A stretch of DNA of 64,000 bases from an uncultured Bacteroides sp. (GTDB lineage: Bacteria; Bacteroidota; Bacteroidia; Bacteroidales; Bacteroidaceae): contig CASDXG010000079.1 in the NCBI GenBank assembly GCA_949285025.1, positions 62,001 through 126,000 of the forward strand, written 5' to 3'. This document shows positions 37,452 through 45,856 of this stretch, in pieces. Under the pieces are notes generated by a model. It did not search any database, was not told the DNA's origin, and worked only from the letters and a program-made list of their open reading frames with translations. Position numbers and translations under genes: made by a program. Numbering within the stretch: the stretch's first letter is position 1; every line of letters starts with the position of its first letter.

Positions 37452-37840
37452 GGTATTTCTTGGGGCAATGTGTTCAGACATTCCTTTACGTAATGTTTAT
37501 TTATATCGTCAGATTTTACTGTTTCTTTCCCGTAAAATAATAAATCAATATCCAGAGGAATTATTCCCATTTCTTTCTTTTCGGAATTTCTCCCGTGTAT
37601 CTGTTCTATTTGTTTGAGTATTCCGATTAATTGTTCTTTATTTAGTGATGTCTTTAATCTGGCGGCCCGGTTAAAAAACGGAGAAGAATTAGGCATATTC
37701 TCTGGTTCCGTTTGCAGAATCTCACCCCATTCCATGCCGGGAAAAAGGGAATTCAGCTCATTCTCTGCTTGTTTCAGATGTTTTAAACCGTTATAGTTAG
37801 AGCCTAAGCAAAGAGTGCATGAAGTGGTATTATCTCTCAT
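37448..37840 (-). CDS. folK: Short HPPK-like protein (FolK)
   Basis: 2-amino-4-hydroxy-6-hydroxymethyldihydropteridine pyrophosphokinase, folate synthesis, about 130 residues; a longer frame to 37918 is ruled out by the -7 element inside it. Seen: LCLGSNYNGLKHLKQA at the start, PFFNRAARLKTSLN, IEQIHGR and PLDIDLLFYG, the HPPK core with its two metal-binding Asp residues. It lacks the usual R-FVL-PL C-terminal part, so it is shorter than Escherichia coli FolK (about 160 residues). Probably functional but unusual. Confidence 0.8.
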   Translation of the reverse strand: MRDNTTSCTLCLGSNYNGLKHLKQAENELNSLFPGMEWGEILQTEPENMPNSSPFFNRAARLKTSLNKEQLIGILKQIEQIHGRNSEKKEMGIIPLDIDLLFYGKETVKSDDINKHYVKECLNTLPQEIP

Positions 37841-37866
37841 TTGTATAAACAACTGGTCATTGCAGG

Positions 37867-37874
37867 CAAAAGTA
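37867..37874 (-). promoter_or_regulatory. -7 element for folK
   Basis: Minus-strand TACTTTTG, 26 bases before the chosen folK start. It lies within the longer frame and so decides the start. Confidence 0.65.
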
Positions 37875-37986
37875 CAACTTTCATTCCGATGAAACAATTC
37901 GTTGTGTATATGAAACACGATGTTTGTTTGGCTTTAAGAAATGATAAAAATTGAGAGCTTGTGAGAATATTCTGCATAATTTTTCA

Positions 37987-37994
37987 TAACTTTG
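37987..37994 (+). promoter_or_regulatory. -7 element for kdsB
   Basis: TAACTTTG, 22 bases before the kdsB ATG at 38017; it supports that ATG over an in-frame GTG at 37996. Confidence 0.65.
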
Positions 37995-38016
37995 TGTGAT
38001 ATTGAAGAAAAAGAAT

Positions 38017-38772
38017 ATGAAATTTATCGGAATAATTCCTGCAAGATATGCTTCCACACGTTTTCCTGGAAAGCCGTTGGCCTTATTAGGAGGCAAGCCG
38101 GTTATACAACATGTGTATGAGCAAGTGATGAATGTCCTTGATGCAGTTTATGTGGCAACCGATGATGAACGGATTGAAGAAGCCGTAAGATCATTTGGAG
38201 GAAAGTCTGTTATGACATCGCCCGACCATAAAAGCGGGACGGATCGCTGCTATGAAGCATTTCAGAAAGTGGGTGAAGGCTATGATATTGTTGTGAATAT
38301 ACAAGGAGACGAACCGTTTATTCAACGGTCACAGCTTGAAACAGCGAAAAAATGTTTTGAAGATCCTTCTACTCAAATTGCGACTTTGGTTAAACCCTTT
38401 ACCGTGCACGACGGCCTGGCTGCACTTGAAAATGTGAATTCACCCAAAGTTGTAGTCGATAAAAATATGAACGCTTTGTACTTCAGCCGCTCTGTTATAC
38501 CTTATCAGCGCGATAAGGAGAGAAACGAATGGCTGTCAACACATACTTATTACAGGCATATAGGATTATATGCATACAGGGCTATCGTATTGAAAGAAAT
38601 AACATCTTTATCTCAGTCTGCTCTTGAAATAGCTGAATCACTGGAGCAATTGCGTTGGTTGGAGAACGGATATAAGATAAAAGTGGGAATAACGGACGTT
38701 GAAACAATAGGGATTGATACTTGTCAGGACTTGGCGCGAGCCGAAATGTTTTTACAGGGGAGAAGGGAATGA
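38017..38772 (+). CDS. kdsB: CMP-Kdo synthetase
   Basis: 3-deoxy-manno-octulosonate cytidylyltransferase, 251 residues; activates Kdo for lipopolysaccharide core. Seen: IIPARYASTRFPGKPLALLGGKP at the start (nucleotide-binding), VNIQGDEPFI (metal-binding Asp) and YRHIGLYAYR. The next gene begins one base after its stop, so they share a transcript. The protein indicates an LPS- or lipooligosaccharide-type outer membrane. Confidence 0.96.
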   Translation: MKFIGIIPARYASTRFPGKPLALLGGKPVIQHVYEQVMNVLDAVYVATDDERIEEAVRSFGGKSVMTSPDHKSGTDRCYEAFQKVGEGYDIVVNIQGDEPFIQRSQLETAKKCFEDPSTQIATLVKPFTVHDGLAALENVNSPKVVVDKNMNALYFSRSVIPYQRDKERNEWLSTHTYYRHIGLYAYRAIVLKEITSLSQSALEIAESLEQLRWLENGYKIKVGITDVETIGIDTCQDLARAEMFLQGRRE

Positions 38773-38773
38773 T

Positions 38774-40078
38774 ATGGAAATATTAGACAGAACTGTTGCT
38801 CCGGAAATCCGTCAGATAGAACATTTTACCATTGATACGCCCGTCTGCCATAGAATGCGTAATGGAATCCCGTTGCACATTATACAGGCAGGCGATGAAG
38901 ACGTGGTTCGTTTTGACTTACTGATAAAGGGAGGACAATGGGAACAGACGCGCCCTTTACAGGCAATGTTTACCAACCGTATGTTGCGTGAAGGTACATA
39001 TACGTTTACTTCTGCTCAAATCGCAGAAAAACTTGACTATTATGGTTCCTGGCTTGATTTATCGTCTTCCGTGAATTATGGGTTCGTTACGCTTTATTCG
39101 TTGAACAAATATTTTTCTCAGACATTGGAGATTCTGGCTTCAATGGTAAAAGAACCGGTGTTTCCGGAAAAAGAACTGTCGGTTGTTACAGAAAGTAACA
39201 AGTTGCAGTTCCTTGTAAATTCGGAAAAGGTGGAAGTCATCACGCGAAAACAATTGAATCGTTCTCTTTTCGGAGAGGCACATCCGTTGGGAAAATATGC
39301 CAAAGCAGAAGACTATGACAATATTCATGGGTGTGATTTAAAAGAATTCTATCACAGATTTTACCGTTCAAACAATGCTTCCATTTATATTTCCGGAAAG
39401 GTAACATCGGAAATAATCAGTTGCATAGAGCGCCTTTTCGGAAATGAGGAATGGGGAGATGTCAGTATGAAGGGTGAACAATTGTTCTTTACTCCGCAGC
39501 CGGATTCCCGAAAACGTGTTTTTATTGAGCGTGAAAATGCGATGCAGAGTTCCTTGAAGATGGGCGGATTTTCCATAAATCGTCAGCATTCGGATTATCA
39601 TAAATTGCGTGTGCTGATAACTTTGTTCGGTGGATATTTCGGAAGTCGCCTCATGTCGAATATCAGGGAAGAGAAAGGTTATACTTATGGTATCGGAGCG
39701 AATCTGGTATGTTATCCCGAAGAAGGAGTACTTGTAATAAGTACGGAAGCTGCAAATGAATATATAAACCAGATAATTGAGGAAGTCTATAAGGAAATAG
39801 ATATTTTGGCTTTAGAAAAAGTTTCTGATGAAGAACTGAATATGGTGAAGAATTATATGCTGGGAGATATGTGCCGTTCGTATGAAAACGCTTTTTCTTT
39901 ATCGGAAGCATGGATATTTATAGAGACATCCGGATTGGATAATTGTTATTTTGAAGAATCGCTTAATGCAATTCGTTCCATTACGCCGTTAGAGATACAG
40001 GCTCTGGCACAGGAATATTTGAGGAAAGAAGACTTAATAGAAATAATTGCCGGGAAAAAATCTGCAGGAAATATATAA
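38774..40078 (+). CDS. M16 family protein lacking the HxxEH zinc motif
   Basis: Peptidase-like protein of 434 residues (start MEILDR; the longer frame overlaps kdsB). It has the M16 fold pattern (RNGIPLHIIQAG, KGGQWEQ, then SRLMSNIREEKGYTYGIGA with the conserved Arg-Tyr pair), but the place of the HxxEH zinc motif reads FTNRMLREGTY, without His or the paired Glu. It is therefore the R/Y-type partner subunit of an M16B heterodimer or a non-peptidase. No HxxEH partner is in this window. It follows kdsB directly. Confidence 0.85.
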   Translation: MEILDRTVAPEIRQIEHFTIDTPVCHRMRNGIPLHIIQAGDEDVVRFDLLIKGGQWEQTRPLQAMFTNRMLREGTYTFTSAQIAEKLDYYGSWLDLSSSVNYGFVTLYSLNKYFSQTLEILASMVKEPVFPEKELSVVTESNKLQFLVNSEKVEVITRKQLNRSLFGEAHPLGKYAKAEDYDNIHGCDLKEFYHRFYRSNNASIYISGKVTSEIISCIERLFGNEEWGDVSMKGEQLFFTPQPDSRKRVFIERENAMQSSLKMGGFSINRQHSDYHKLRVLITLFGGYFGSRLMSNIREEKGYTYGIGANLVCYPEEGVLVISTEAANEYINQIIEEVYKEIDILALEKVSDEELNMVKNYMLGDMCRSYENAFSLSEAWIFIETSGLDNCYFEESLNAIRSITPLEIQALAQEYLRKEDLIEIIAGKKSAGNI

Positions 40079-40093
40079 ACAAGGCGGAAAATA

Positions 40094-40101
40094 TAATTTT
40101 G
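40094..40101 (+). promoter_or_regulatory. -7 element for the MORN-repeat gene
   Basis: TAATTTTG, 31 bases before the MORN gene start; no -33 TTTG was found. Confidence 0.55.
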
Positions 40102-40132
40102 TACATCGAAAGGTTGAATAAAAAAGACGGAA

Positions 40133-41257
40133 ATGAATAAATATATTTATCTATTGTTGCTTTTTATGACGGTAAATGTTTTCCCGTCATTGGCGCAAAT
40201 CTCTTTGGGGTATTATAAGTTTAAAGACGGATCTGAGTACAGCGGAGAATTGAAACGTCGCCGGCCGAACGGGAAAGGGAGGACCGTATTGAAAAACGGA
40301 GATATCTATGAAGGAGAATATATAAAAGGGAAAAGACAGGGAAATGGTATTTATTTTTTTAAAGATGGTGAGAAATACATAGGAGAATGGTTTGAAGATA
40401 AGCAACAGGGGAAAGGCGTTTATTATTTCCTCAATAATAATCGTTACGAAGGAATGTGGCTTGCCGATTATCAAGAGGGGGAAGGTACGATGTACTATTA
40501 TAACGGCGATGTGTATGTTGGTTCATGGCGTCAGAATAAAAGAGACGGGAAAGGTGTTTATACATGGGCCAATGGTGCAAGTTATGAAGGAAGCTGGACT
40601 GATGATTTGAAGAATGGATATGGAGTAATGCTTTGGGATGATGGATCGAAATATGAGGGTGAATGGAAAGATGGAGTTCGTCATGGGAAAGGTACATTCT
40701 ATTATGTGAATGGCGATAAGTACGTAGGAGATTGGAAAGACGATGTTCAACAGGGGAAAGGTATTTACGAATTCCAGAACGGAGAACGTTATGAAGGCGA
40801 TTACGTCAATGGAGAACGAACAGGTTATGGCGTTTATACATACCCTAATGGCGATAAATATGAAGGACACTTCGAGAATGGATGGCAACAAGGGAACGGG
40901 ACGTTTACATGGATTAGCGGAGCCGTCTACGAAGGGGAATGGCTGAAAAACGAACGTTCCGGCATCGGACAATATACATGGGCAAACGGAGAAATTTATA
41001 AGGGCTCATGGAAAAATAATATGGCGGAAGGTGAAGGCACATTGCATATGAAAGACGGATCGGTTTATACCGGAGGTTTCAAGCATGGAAAAGAGGAGGG
41101 GACAGGTGTTATTGTGTCAAAGGACGGAACCCGTTTTGAAGGAACTTTTAAGCAGGGGAAAAAAGACGGGCATTTTATAGAAAAAAATGCGGAAGGAAAA
41201 GTTATTCGGGAAGGGACATTCCGTAACGGACGTATTTTATCAGAAAATAAAAAATGA
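40133..41257 (+). CDS. Secreted MORN-repeat protein
   Basis: 374-residue protein with a signal peptide (ends SLAQ) and fourteen consecutive MORN repeats of exactly 23 residues, each with the pattern Y-x-G-x-W/F-x(6-8)-G-x-G-x-Y ... N/D-G (for example YEGEWKDGVRHGKGTFYY). MORN repeats usually mediate protein or lipid contact; the function here is unknown. It has no catalytic domain. It is preceded by its own -7 element. The tract is unusually regular, with no insertions (see repeat entry). Confidence 0.9.
   Translation: MNKYIYLLLLFMTVNVFPSLAQISLGYYKFKDGSEYSGELKRRRPNGKGRTVLKNGDIYEGEYIKGKRQGNGIYFFKDGEKYIGEWFEDKQQGKGVYYFLNNNRYEGMWLADYQEGEGTMYYYNGDVYVGSWRQNKRDGKGVYTWANGASYEGSWTDDLKNGYGVMLWDDGSKYEGEWKDGVRHGKGTFYYVNGDKYVGDWKDDVQQGKGIYEFQNGERYEGDYVNGERTGYGVYTYPNGDKYEGHFENGWQQGNGTFTWISGAVYEGEWLKNERSGIGQYTWANGEIYKGSWKNNMAEGEGTLHMKDGSVYTGGFKHGKEEGTGVIVSKDGTRFEGTFKQGKKDGHFIEKNAEGKVIREGTFRNGRILSENKK
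40238..41203 (+). repeat. Fourteen-unit 69-bp tandem repeat (MORN)
   Basis: Residues 36-357 of the MORN protein divide into 14 units of 23 codons, all in register. DNA identity between units is moderate (shared GGNAAAGG, TATGAAGG and ATGGATG patterns), so this is an old repeat rather than a slippage-prone identical array. Confidence 0.85.
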
Positions 41258-41422
41258 AAAAAGATTAGTGGCACTGTCCGGATGATGGGTTGAATTATGG
41301 CAAAAGAAGGAGACGGAATATTTTTTCGCTGTATTGTTTCTATAGAAAGACTTCGATGCTTTGTTGAAAACGCGGGGATGAATAGGAGCTTTTACCGTGT
41401 TTATTGGGAAAAAAGATTTTTA

Positions 41423-41430
41423 TAACTTTA
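41423..41430 (+). promoter_or_regulatory. Possible -7 element for the DUF2461 gene
   Basis: TAACTTTA, one mismatch from TAnnTTTG, 16 bases before the start at 41447. The 189-base gap otherwise shows nothing. Confidence 0.35.
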
Positions 41431-41446
41431 TATCAGGTATAGGTAA

Positions 41447-42118
41447 ATGAATGTAAATGTTGCGGATATTTTGGATTTTCTGAAATTGTTATCTGCCAAT
41501 AACAATCGCGAATGGTTTCAAAAGCATAAAGCAGATTATCTGGAAGTGCAGAGAAAATTCGAGGAATTGCTTGCTGTCGTAATTTCTCGCATAGCAGTAT
41601 TCGATAAAAGTGTGGCGCATCTTGAACCGAAGGATTGTACTTACCGTATATATCGTGACACTCGTTTTTCGGCCGATAAGTCCCCTTATAAAAATCATAT
41701 AGGCGGATACATTAATGCGCGCGGGAAAAAGTCGAACCATTGCGGTTATTATATTCATTTGGAACCCGGTAATTGTATGCTTGCGGGAGGAAGTTGGTGC
41801 ATGCCATCCGAGATGTTACGCGCCGTTCGTTTATCGGTTTATGATAATATAGACGAATACCGTTCGATCGTGGAAGACCCGGTTTTCAGACAATACTTTC
41901 CGGTTGTGGGTGAAACTTTCCTGAAAACGAATCCTAAGGGTTTCCCGAAGGATTTTCCTTTTCCGCAATATATCCGCTGTAAAGATTTTACGATATCTTA
42001 TCGTATTGAGGATTCTTTTTATGACGACCCGGATTATCTGGAAAAGATAGCGGCTGCTTTTTTTCAGTTGAAACGGTTTGCTGATTTTGTTAATTATACG
42101 GTTGACGATATGGAATAA
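41447..42118 (+). CDS. DUF2461 (TIGR02453) family protein
   Basis: Conserved protein of unknown function, 223 residues. Seen: the N-terminal FLKLLSANNNREWFQKHKADY, then RIYRDTRFSADKSPYKNHIGGYI and YYIHLEPGNCMLAGGSWCMP, all typical of the family. A second gene of the YhcH type starts 13 bases later, and glgB follows it; the four-gene run may be one transcript. No catalytic role is known to me. Confidence 0.88.
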   Translation: MNVNVADILDFLKLLSANNNREWFQKHKADYLEVQRKFEELLAVVISRIAVFDKSVAHLEPKDCTYRIYRDTRFSADKSPYKNHIGGYINARGKKSNHCGYYIHLEPGNCMLAGGSWCMPSEMLRAVRLSVYDNIDEYRSIVEDPVFRQYFPVVGETFLKTNPKGFPKDFPFPQYIRCKDFTISYRIEDSFYDDPDYLEKIAAAFFQLKRFADFVNYTVDDME

Positions 42119-42131
42119 GGGCTTTTGTGTT

Positions 42132-42575
42132 ATGGTTATAGATAAAATAGAGAATTTAAAACAGTATGTTTCTCTGAGTCCTTTGTTGCCTCAGGTAATA
42201 GATTTTCTTGTCTCTGTGGATTTGTCTGCACTTGAAACAGGACGCATTGTAATCGATGATGATAAAATCTTTGCGAATATAGAGGAAATATTGCCGAAAA
42301 AGAAAGAAGATGCTTTGCTTGAGACGCATGATAAATATATTGATTTACAAATACCGTTGACCGGAATTGAAATAATGGGATACCGTGCTCGCGCAGAACT
42401 TCCCGTTGTTACATACGATTCCGGAAAAGATATTTCTTTTTATGAAAGTTTGCCGATGAGCTATTTTACGGTAAAACCCGGTATGTTTGTCTTGTTTTTT
42501 CCACAGGATGCCCATGCTCCTGCCATAACAGATGTTGGCATAAAAAAAATAGTTGTGAAAATCCGTACTTATTAA
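42132..42575 (+). CDS. YhcH/YjgK/YiaL family protein
   Basis: Cupin-like protein of 147 residues (DUF386, EbgC type). The start is set at MVIDKI, 13 bases after the previous stop; a longer frame would overlap that gene. Seen: the family core THDKYIDLQIPLTGIEIMGY and FVLFFPQDAHAPAI, with His-bearing motifs of the metal-binding cupin fold. Related proteins are linked to sugar or sialic-acid metabolism. Its position before glgB is suggestive but not proof of a glycogen role. Confidence 0.87.
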   Translation: MVIDKIENLKQYVSLSPLLPQVIDFLVSVDLSALETGRIVIDDDKIFANIEEILPKKKEDALLETHDKYIDLQIPLTGIEIMGYRARAELPVVTYDSGKDISFYESLPMSYFTVKPGMFVLFFPQDAHAPAITDVGIKKIVVKIRTY

Positions 42576-42584
42576 ACACATGAT

Positions 42585-44600
42585 ATGATGAATAATATCT
42601 TAAATCTCATTAAAAACGACCCGTGGTTGGAACCTTATCAAGAGGCAATAATCGGGAGGCATCAGCATGCAATAGATAAAGAAATGGAATTGGCTGATCG
42701 GAAAACGTTATGCGATTTTGCTTCGGGGCATCTTTATTTTGGAATGCATTTGGTGGAAAAAGAATGGATTTTTCGAGAATGGGCTCCTAATGCTACTGCA
42801 ATTTATTTGGTCGGCGATTTTAATAATTGGATGGAAAATCCGAACTTTAAATTAAAACGAATAAAGAACACAGAGAACTGGGAGATTAAATTACCTAAAA
42901 AGACGCTGAAACATGGCGATTTGTATAAGCTGAAAGTATATTGGAAAGGCGGATGTGGAGAAAGAATTCCTGCGTGGGCTACAAGGGTTGTTCAGGACGA
43001 ACAGACTAAAATATTCAGTGCGCAAATATGGAATCCCGATAAACCTTATAAGTTTAAAAAGAAAGTATTCCTGCCGAATATCTCGCCTTTAATGATATAT
43101 GAATGCCATATAGGTATGGCGCAAGACGAAGAAAAAGTTGGAACGTATAATGAATTTCGCGAAAATGTCTTGCCGAGAATTGCAGCCGATGGATATAATT
43201 GTATTCAGATTATGGCCATTCAGGAACATCCTTATTATGGAAGTTTCGGTTATCACGTGTCAAGTTTTTTTGCTCCGTCTTCACGTTTCGGTACATCGGA
43301 TGAACTGAAAATGCTGATTGACACGGCCCATCAGATGGGTATTGCTGTTATTATGGATATCGTGCATTCGCATGCGGTTAAAAACGAGGTTGAAGGACTT
43401 GGAAACTTCGCAGGAGATCCTTGCCAATATTTCTATCCGGGTGATAGAAGGGAGCATCCGGCATGGGATTCTCTATGCTTTGATTACGGAAAGAATCAGG
43501 TGATTCATTTCCTTTTGTCAAATTGTCGTTATTGGTTGGAAGAGTTCCATTTCGACGGATTCCGTTTTGATGGAGTGACCTCAATGTTATATTATAGTCA
43601 CGGTTTGGGGGAAAGTTTTTGCAGCTATGCAGATTACTTTAACGGTAGACAGGACGATAATGCGATTTGTTACCTGACCCTGGCGAACCGTTTAATCCAT
43701 CAAGTCAATCCCAGAGCGATAACCATTGCAGAGGAAGTCTCAGGTATGCCCGGCCTTGCTGCTCCCTTTAATGACGGAGGGTATGGATTTGATTATCGGA
43801 TGGCCATGAACATTCCGGATTATTGGATTAAGATAATCAAGGAAAAGCGGGATGAAGACTGGAAGCCTTCCAGCATGTTTTGGGAAGTAACCAATCGTCG
43901 GAAAGATGAGAAAACAATTTCTTATTGCGAAAGTCATGACCAGGCTTTAGTGGGAGATAAGACGATTATATTCCGTTTGATAGATTCCGATATGTATTGG
44001 CATTTCAAGATAGGAGACGAGAATCTCAATGTGGAAAGAGGAATTGCCTTGCATAAGATGATACGTTTGCTGACTGCCTCGACCATAAACGGCGGATATC
44101 TGAACTTTATGGGGAATGAATTCGGGCATCCGGAGTGGATTGACTTTCCGAGAGAAGGTAATGGTTGGTCGTATAAGTATGCACGTCGTCAGTGGAATTT
44201 AGTAGATAATAAAGAACTGTGTTATCATTATCTGGGTGATTTCGACTCGGCTATGATTCATTTGTTGGAGAAGACAAAGAACATTCAAAAGACTGATGTG
44301 ATAGAGGTATGGCATAATGATGATGATCAGGTTCTGGCATTTCGTAGAAAAAATTTCGTATTTGTGTTTAATTTTAATCCGACACGTTCTTTTACCGATT
44401 ATGGCTTTTTGGTGATGCGTGGTGAATATCGTGTTGTTTTAAATACAGATGATAAGGCTTTTGGCGGATTTGGTCTGACAGATGATACGATTTCCCATTA
44501 TACATGTGCAGACCCTTTATATGCAAAGGAAAAGAAAGAATGGCTGAAACTATATGTTCCGGCTCGCACAGCAATGGTTTTAAAGAGAGTGAATTTTTAG
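42585..44600 (+). CDS. glgB: 1,4-alpha-glucan branching enzyme
   Basis: GH13 glycogen branching enzyme of 671 residues, of the eukaryotic-like type. Seen: an N-terminal CBM48 (REWAPNATAIYLVGDFNNW), then the barrel motifs DIVHSHAVKN, DGFRFDGVTSM (nucleophile Asp329), IAEEVSGMPG (acid/base Glu383) and SHDQAL. The C-terminal beta domain ends LKRVNF. It introduces alpha-1,6 branches into glycogen in the cytoplasm. It is followed 4 bases later by a membrane protein gene. Confidence 0.96.
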   Translation: MMNNILNLIKNDPWLEPYQEAIIGRHQHAIDKEMELADRKTLCDFASGHLYFGMHLVEKEWIFREWAPNATAIYLVGDFNNWMENPNFKLKRIKNTENWEIKLPKKTLKHGDLYKLKVYWKGGCGERIPAWATRVVQDEQTKIFSAQIWNPDKPYKFKKKVFLPNISPLMIYECHIGMAQDEEKVGTYNEFRENVLPRIAADGYNCIQIMAIQEHPYYGSFGYHVSSFFAPSSRFGTSDELKMLIDTAHQMGIAVIMDIVHSHAVKNEVEGLGNFAGDPCQYFYPGDRREHPAWDSLCFDYGKNQVIHFLLSNCRYWLEEFHFDGFRFDGVTSMLYYSHGLGESFCSYADYFNGRQDDNAICYLTLANRLIHQVNPRAITIAEEVSGMPGLAAPFNDGGYGFDYRMAMNIPDYWIKIIKEKRDEDWKPSSMFWEVTNRRKDEKTISYCESHDQALVGDKTIIFRLIDSDMYWHFKIGDENLNVERGIALHKMIRLLTASTINGGYLNFMGNEFGHPEWIDFPREGNGWSYKYARRQWNLVDNKELCYHYLGDFDSAMIHLLEKTKNIQKTDVIEVWHNDDDQVLAFRRKNFVFVFNFNPTRSFTDYGFLVMRGEYRVVLNTDDKAFGGFGLTDDTISHYTCADPLYAKEKKEWLKLYVPARTAMVLKRVNF

Positions 44601-44604
44601 TCGT

Positions 44605-45765
44605 ATGAGTGGTTCAGAACAGGTGTTGTATCAGAAAACGGGTGGCTTTCAGGTTTTGATGTGCGGTTTTCTGTTTACCGTTTTCAGTTTTGTTTATTTA
44701 TATGTTTTTCAGTGTGATGTGTTGGAAACGTTGCATTATTCGTTGGCACACGGGAAAACAGTATTTTCTGCCTGGGGGAGTGCTGTCGGTATAACGTTTG
44801 TTCTGTTGCTGATACGTTGGGGACTTAATAAATTCTTGAGATTGGGGGGAATAGTATATGCTTTTTCTTATTTCCCGTTATTCCTGATTTTAGGTGTGCT
44901 TACCGATATTGATTACGGGATATATACTTCCACATACCATACTGTATGGGGCTGGTTGCTTCCGGTTATATTGATTGTATATATTGTAATCTCCGTTCAG
45001 ATTGGTAAATTTTTCCGGGCAATGCGTAATTTCTCTGTGACATCCTTGACCGTTACAAACAGTAATCTTGTAATAATCATTATGCTTTGCATGATGACTA
45101 TGCTGATTGGAAATACAGACAACGTGTTGCATAATGAATTAAGGGCGGAGCGATTGTTGCGTGAAAAAAGCTATTCCGGAGCGTTGGAGGCCGGTGTTCA
45201 TATGGCGGAGCCGACTCATACACTTACAGCTTTGCGCGCATATGCGTTGGCACATACGGGAGAAATGGGGGAAAGGCTTTTTAATTATCCTCAAAATTAT
45301 GGGGCGGACGGATTGTTCTTTCCGGACGATTCCTTAAAAACCTTTCGTTATACGAATGATTCCGTATTTAGTTTATTGGCTATTCCCCGACAGAATGTAA
45401 AACCGACCGTTGAGCTTCTGCGAGAGGCATGCTATCAGGGGACAGGAAGCCATGTCGCTCTTGATTATTATCTTTCGGCGTTGTTACTGGATAAAGAGTT
45501 GGATATGTTTGTAAAGACGCTTTCCGATTTTTATGTTATGGAAGACAGTCTGCCGCTTTATTATCGTGAAGCGGTTGTTTTGTGGAATGAAATACATTCG
45601 GATAGCATTAGTCTTGCCAAAGACAGCATGATGTTGCAGCAGTATGGCGGATATCTTGAAAGGGAAAAGATGCTTTCGTCTGAAACATTTATGGAAAAGA
45701 AAAACCTTATGTGTAAGGATTATGGTAATACATATTGGTGGTATTATAATTATGGAAGGCAATGA
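44605..45765 (+). CDS. Membrane protein with C-terminal helical repeat domain
   Basis: 386-residue protein, likely of the Bacteroidota DUF6057 family (recalled, not searched). The first 190 residues hold about five hydrophobic segments (VLMCGFLFTVFSFVYLYVF, VGITFVLLLIRWG, FSYFPLFLILGVL, GWLLPVILIVYIVISV, NLVIIIMLCMMTMLI). The rest is soluble and helical (LRAERLLREKSYSGALEAG ... LTALRAYALAHTGEMGERLF), TPR-like. It directly follows glgB and precedes proS, which has its own promoter. Function unknown. Confidence 0.75.
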   Translation: MSGSEQVLYQKTGGFQVLMCGFLFTVFSFVYLYVFQCDVLETLHYSLAHGKTVFSAWGSAVGITFVLLLIRWGLNKFLRLGGIVYAFSYFPLFLILGVLTDIDYGIYTSTYHTVWGWLLPVILIVYIVISVQIGKFFRAMRNFSVTSLTVTNSNLVIIIMLCMMTMLIGNTDNVLHNELRAERLLREKSYSGALEAGVHMAEPTHTLTALRAYALAHTGEMGERLFNYPQNYGADGLFFPDDSLKTFRYTNDSVFSLLAIPRQNVKPTVELLREACYQGTGSHVALDYYLSALLLDKELDMFVKTLSDFYVMEDSLPLYYREAVVLWNEIHSDSISLAKDSMMLQQYGGYLEREKMLSSETFMEKKNLMCKDYGNTYWWYYNYGRQ

Positions 45766-45804
45766 TTTTTTCTACGGATATGTGCACAATCACTGGCTTT
45801 TTAT

Positions 45805-45812
45805 TAATTTTG
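45805..45812 (+). promoter_or_regulatory. -7 element for proS
   Basis: TAATTTTG, 44 bases before the proS start. No clear -33. Confidence 0.55.
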
Positions 45813-45856
45813 CACATTCAAAAAAGCATCAAGGAAATATACAAATGATATAAACT

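Noticed and set aside
40238..41203. Possible CRISPR-like array because of regular repeats
   Set aside because: The 69-base period encodes in-frame MORN repeats; units vary at codon level and there are no spacers.
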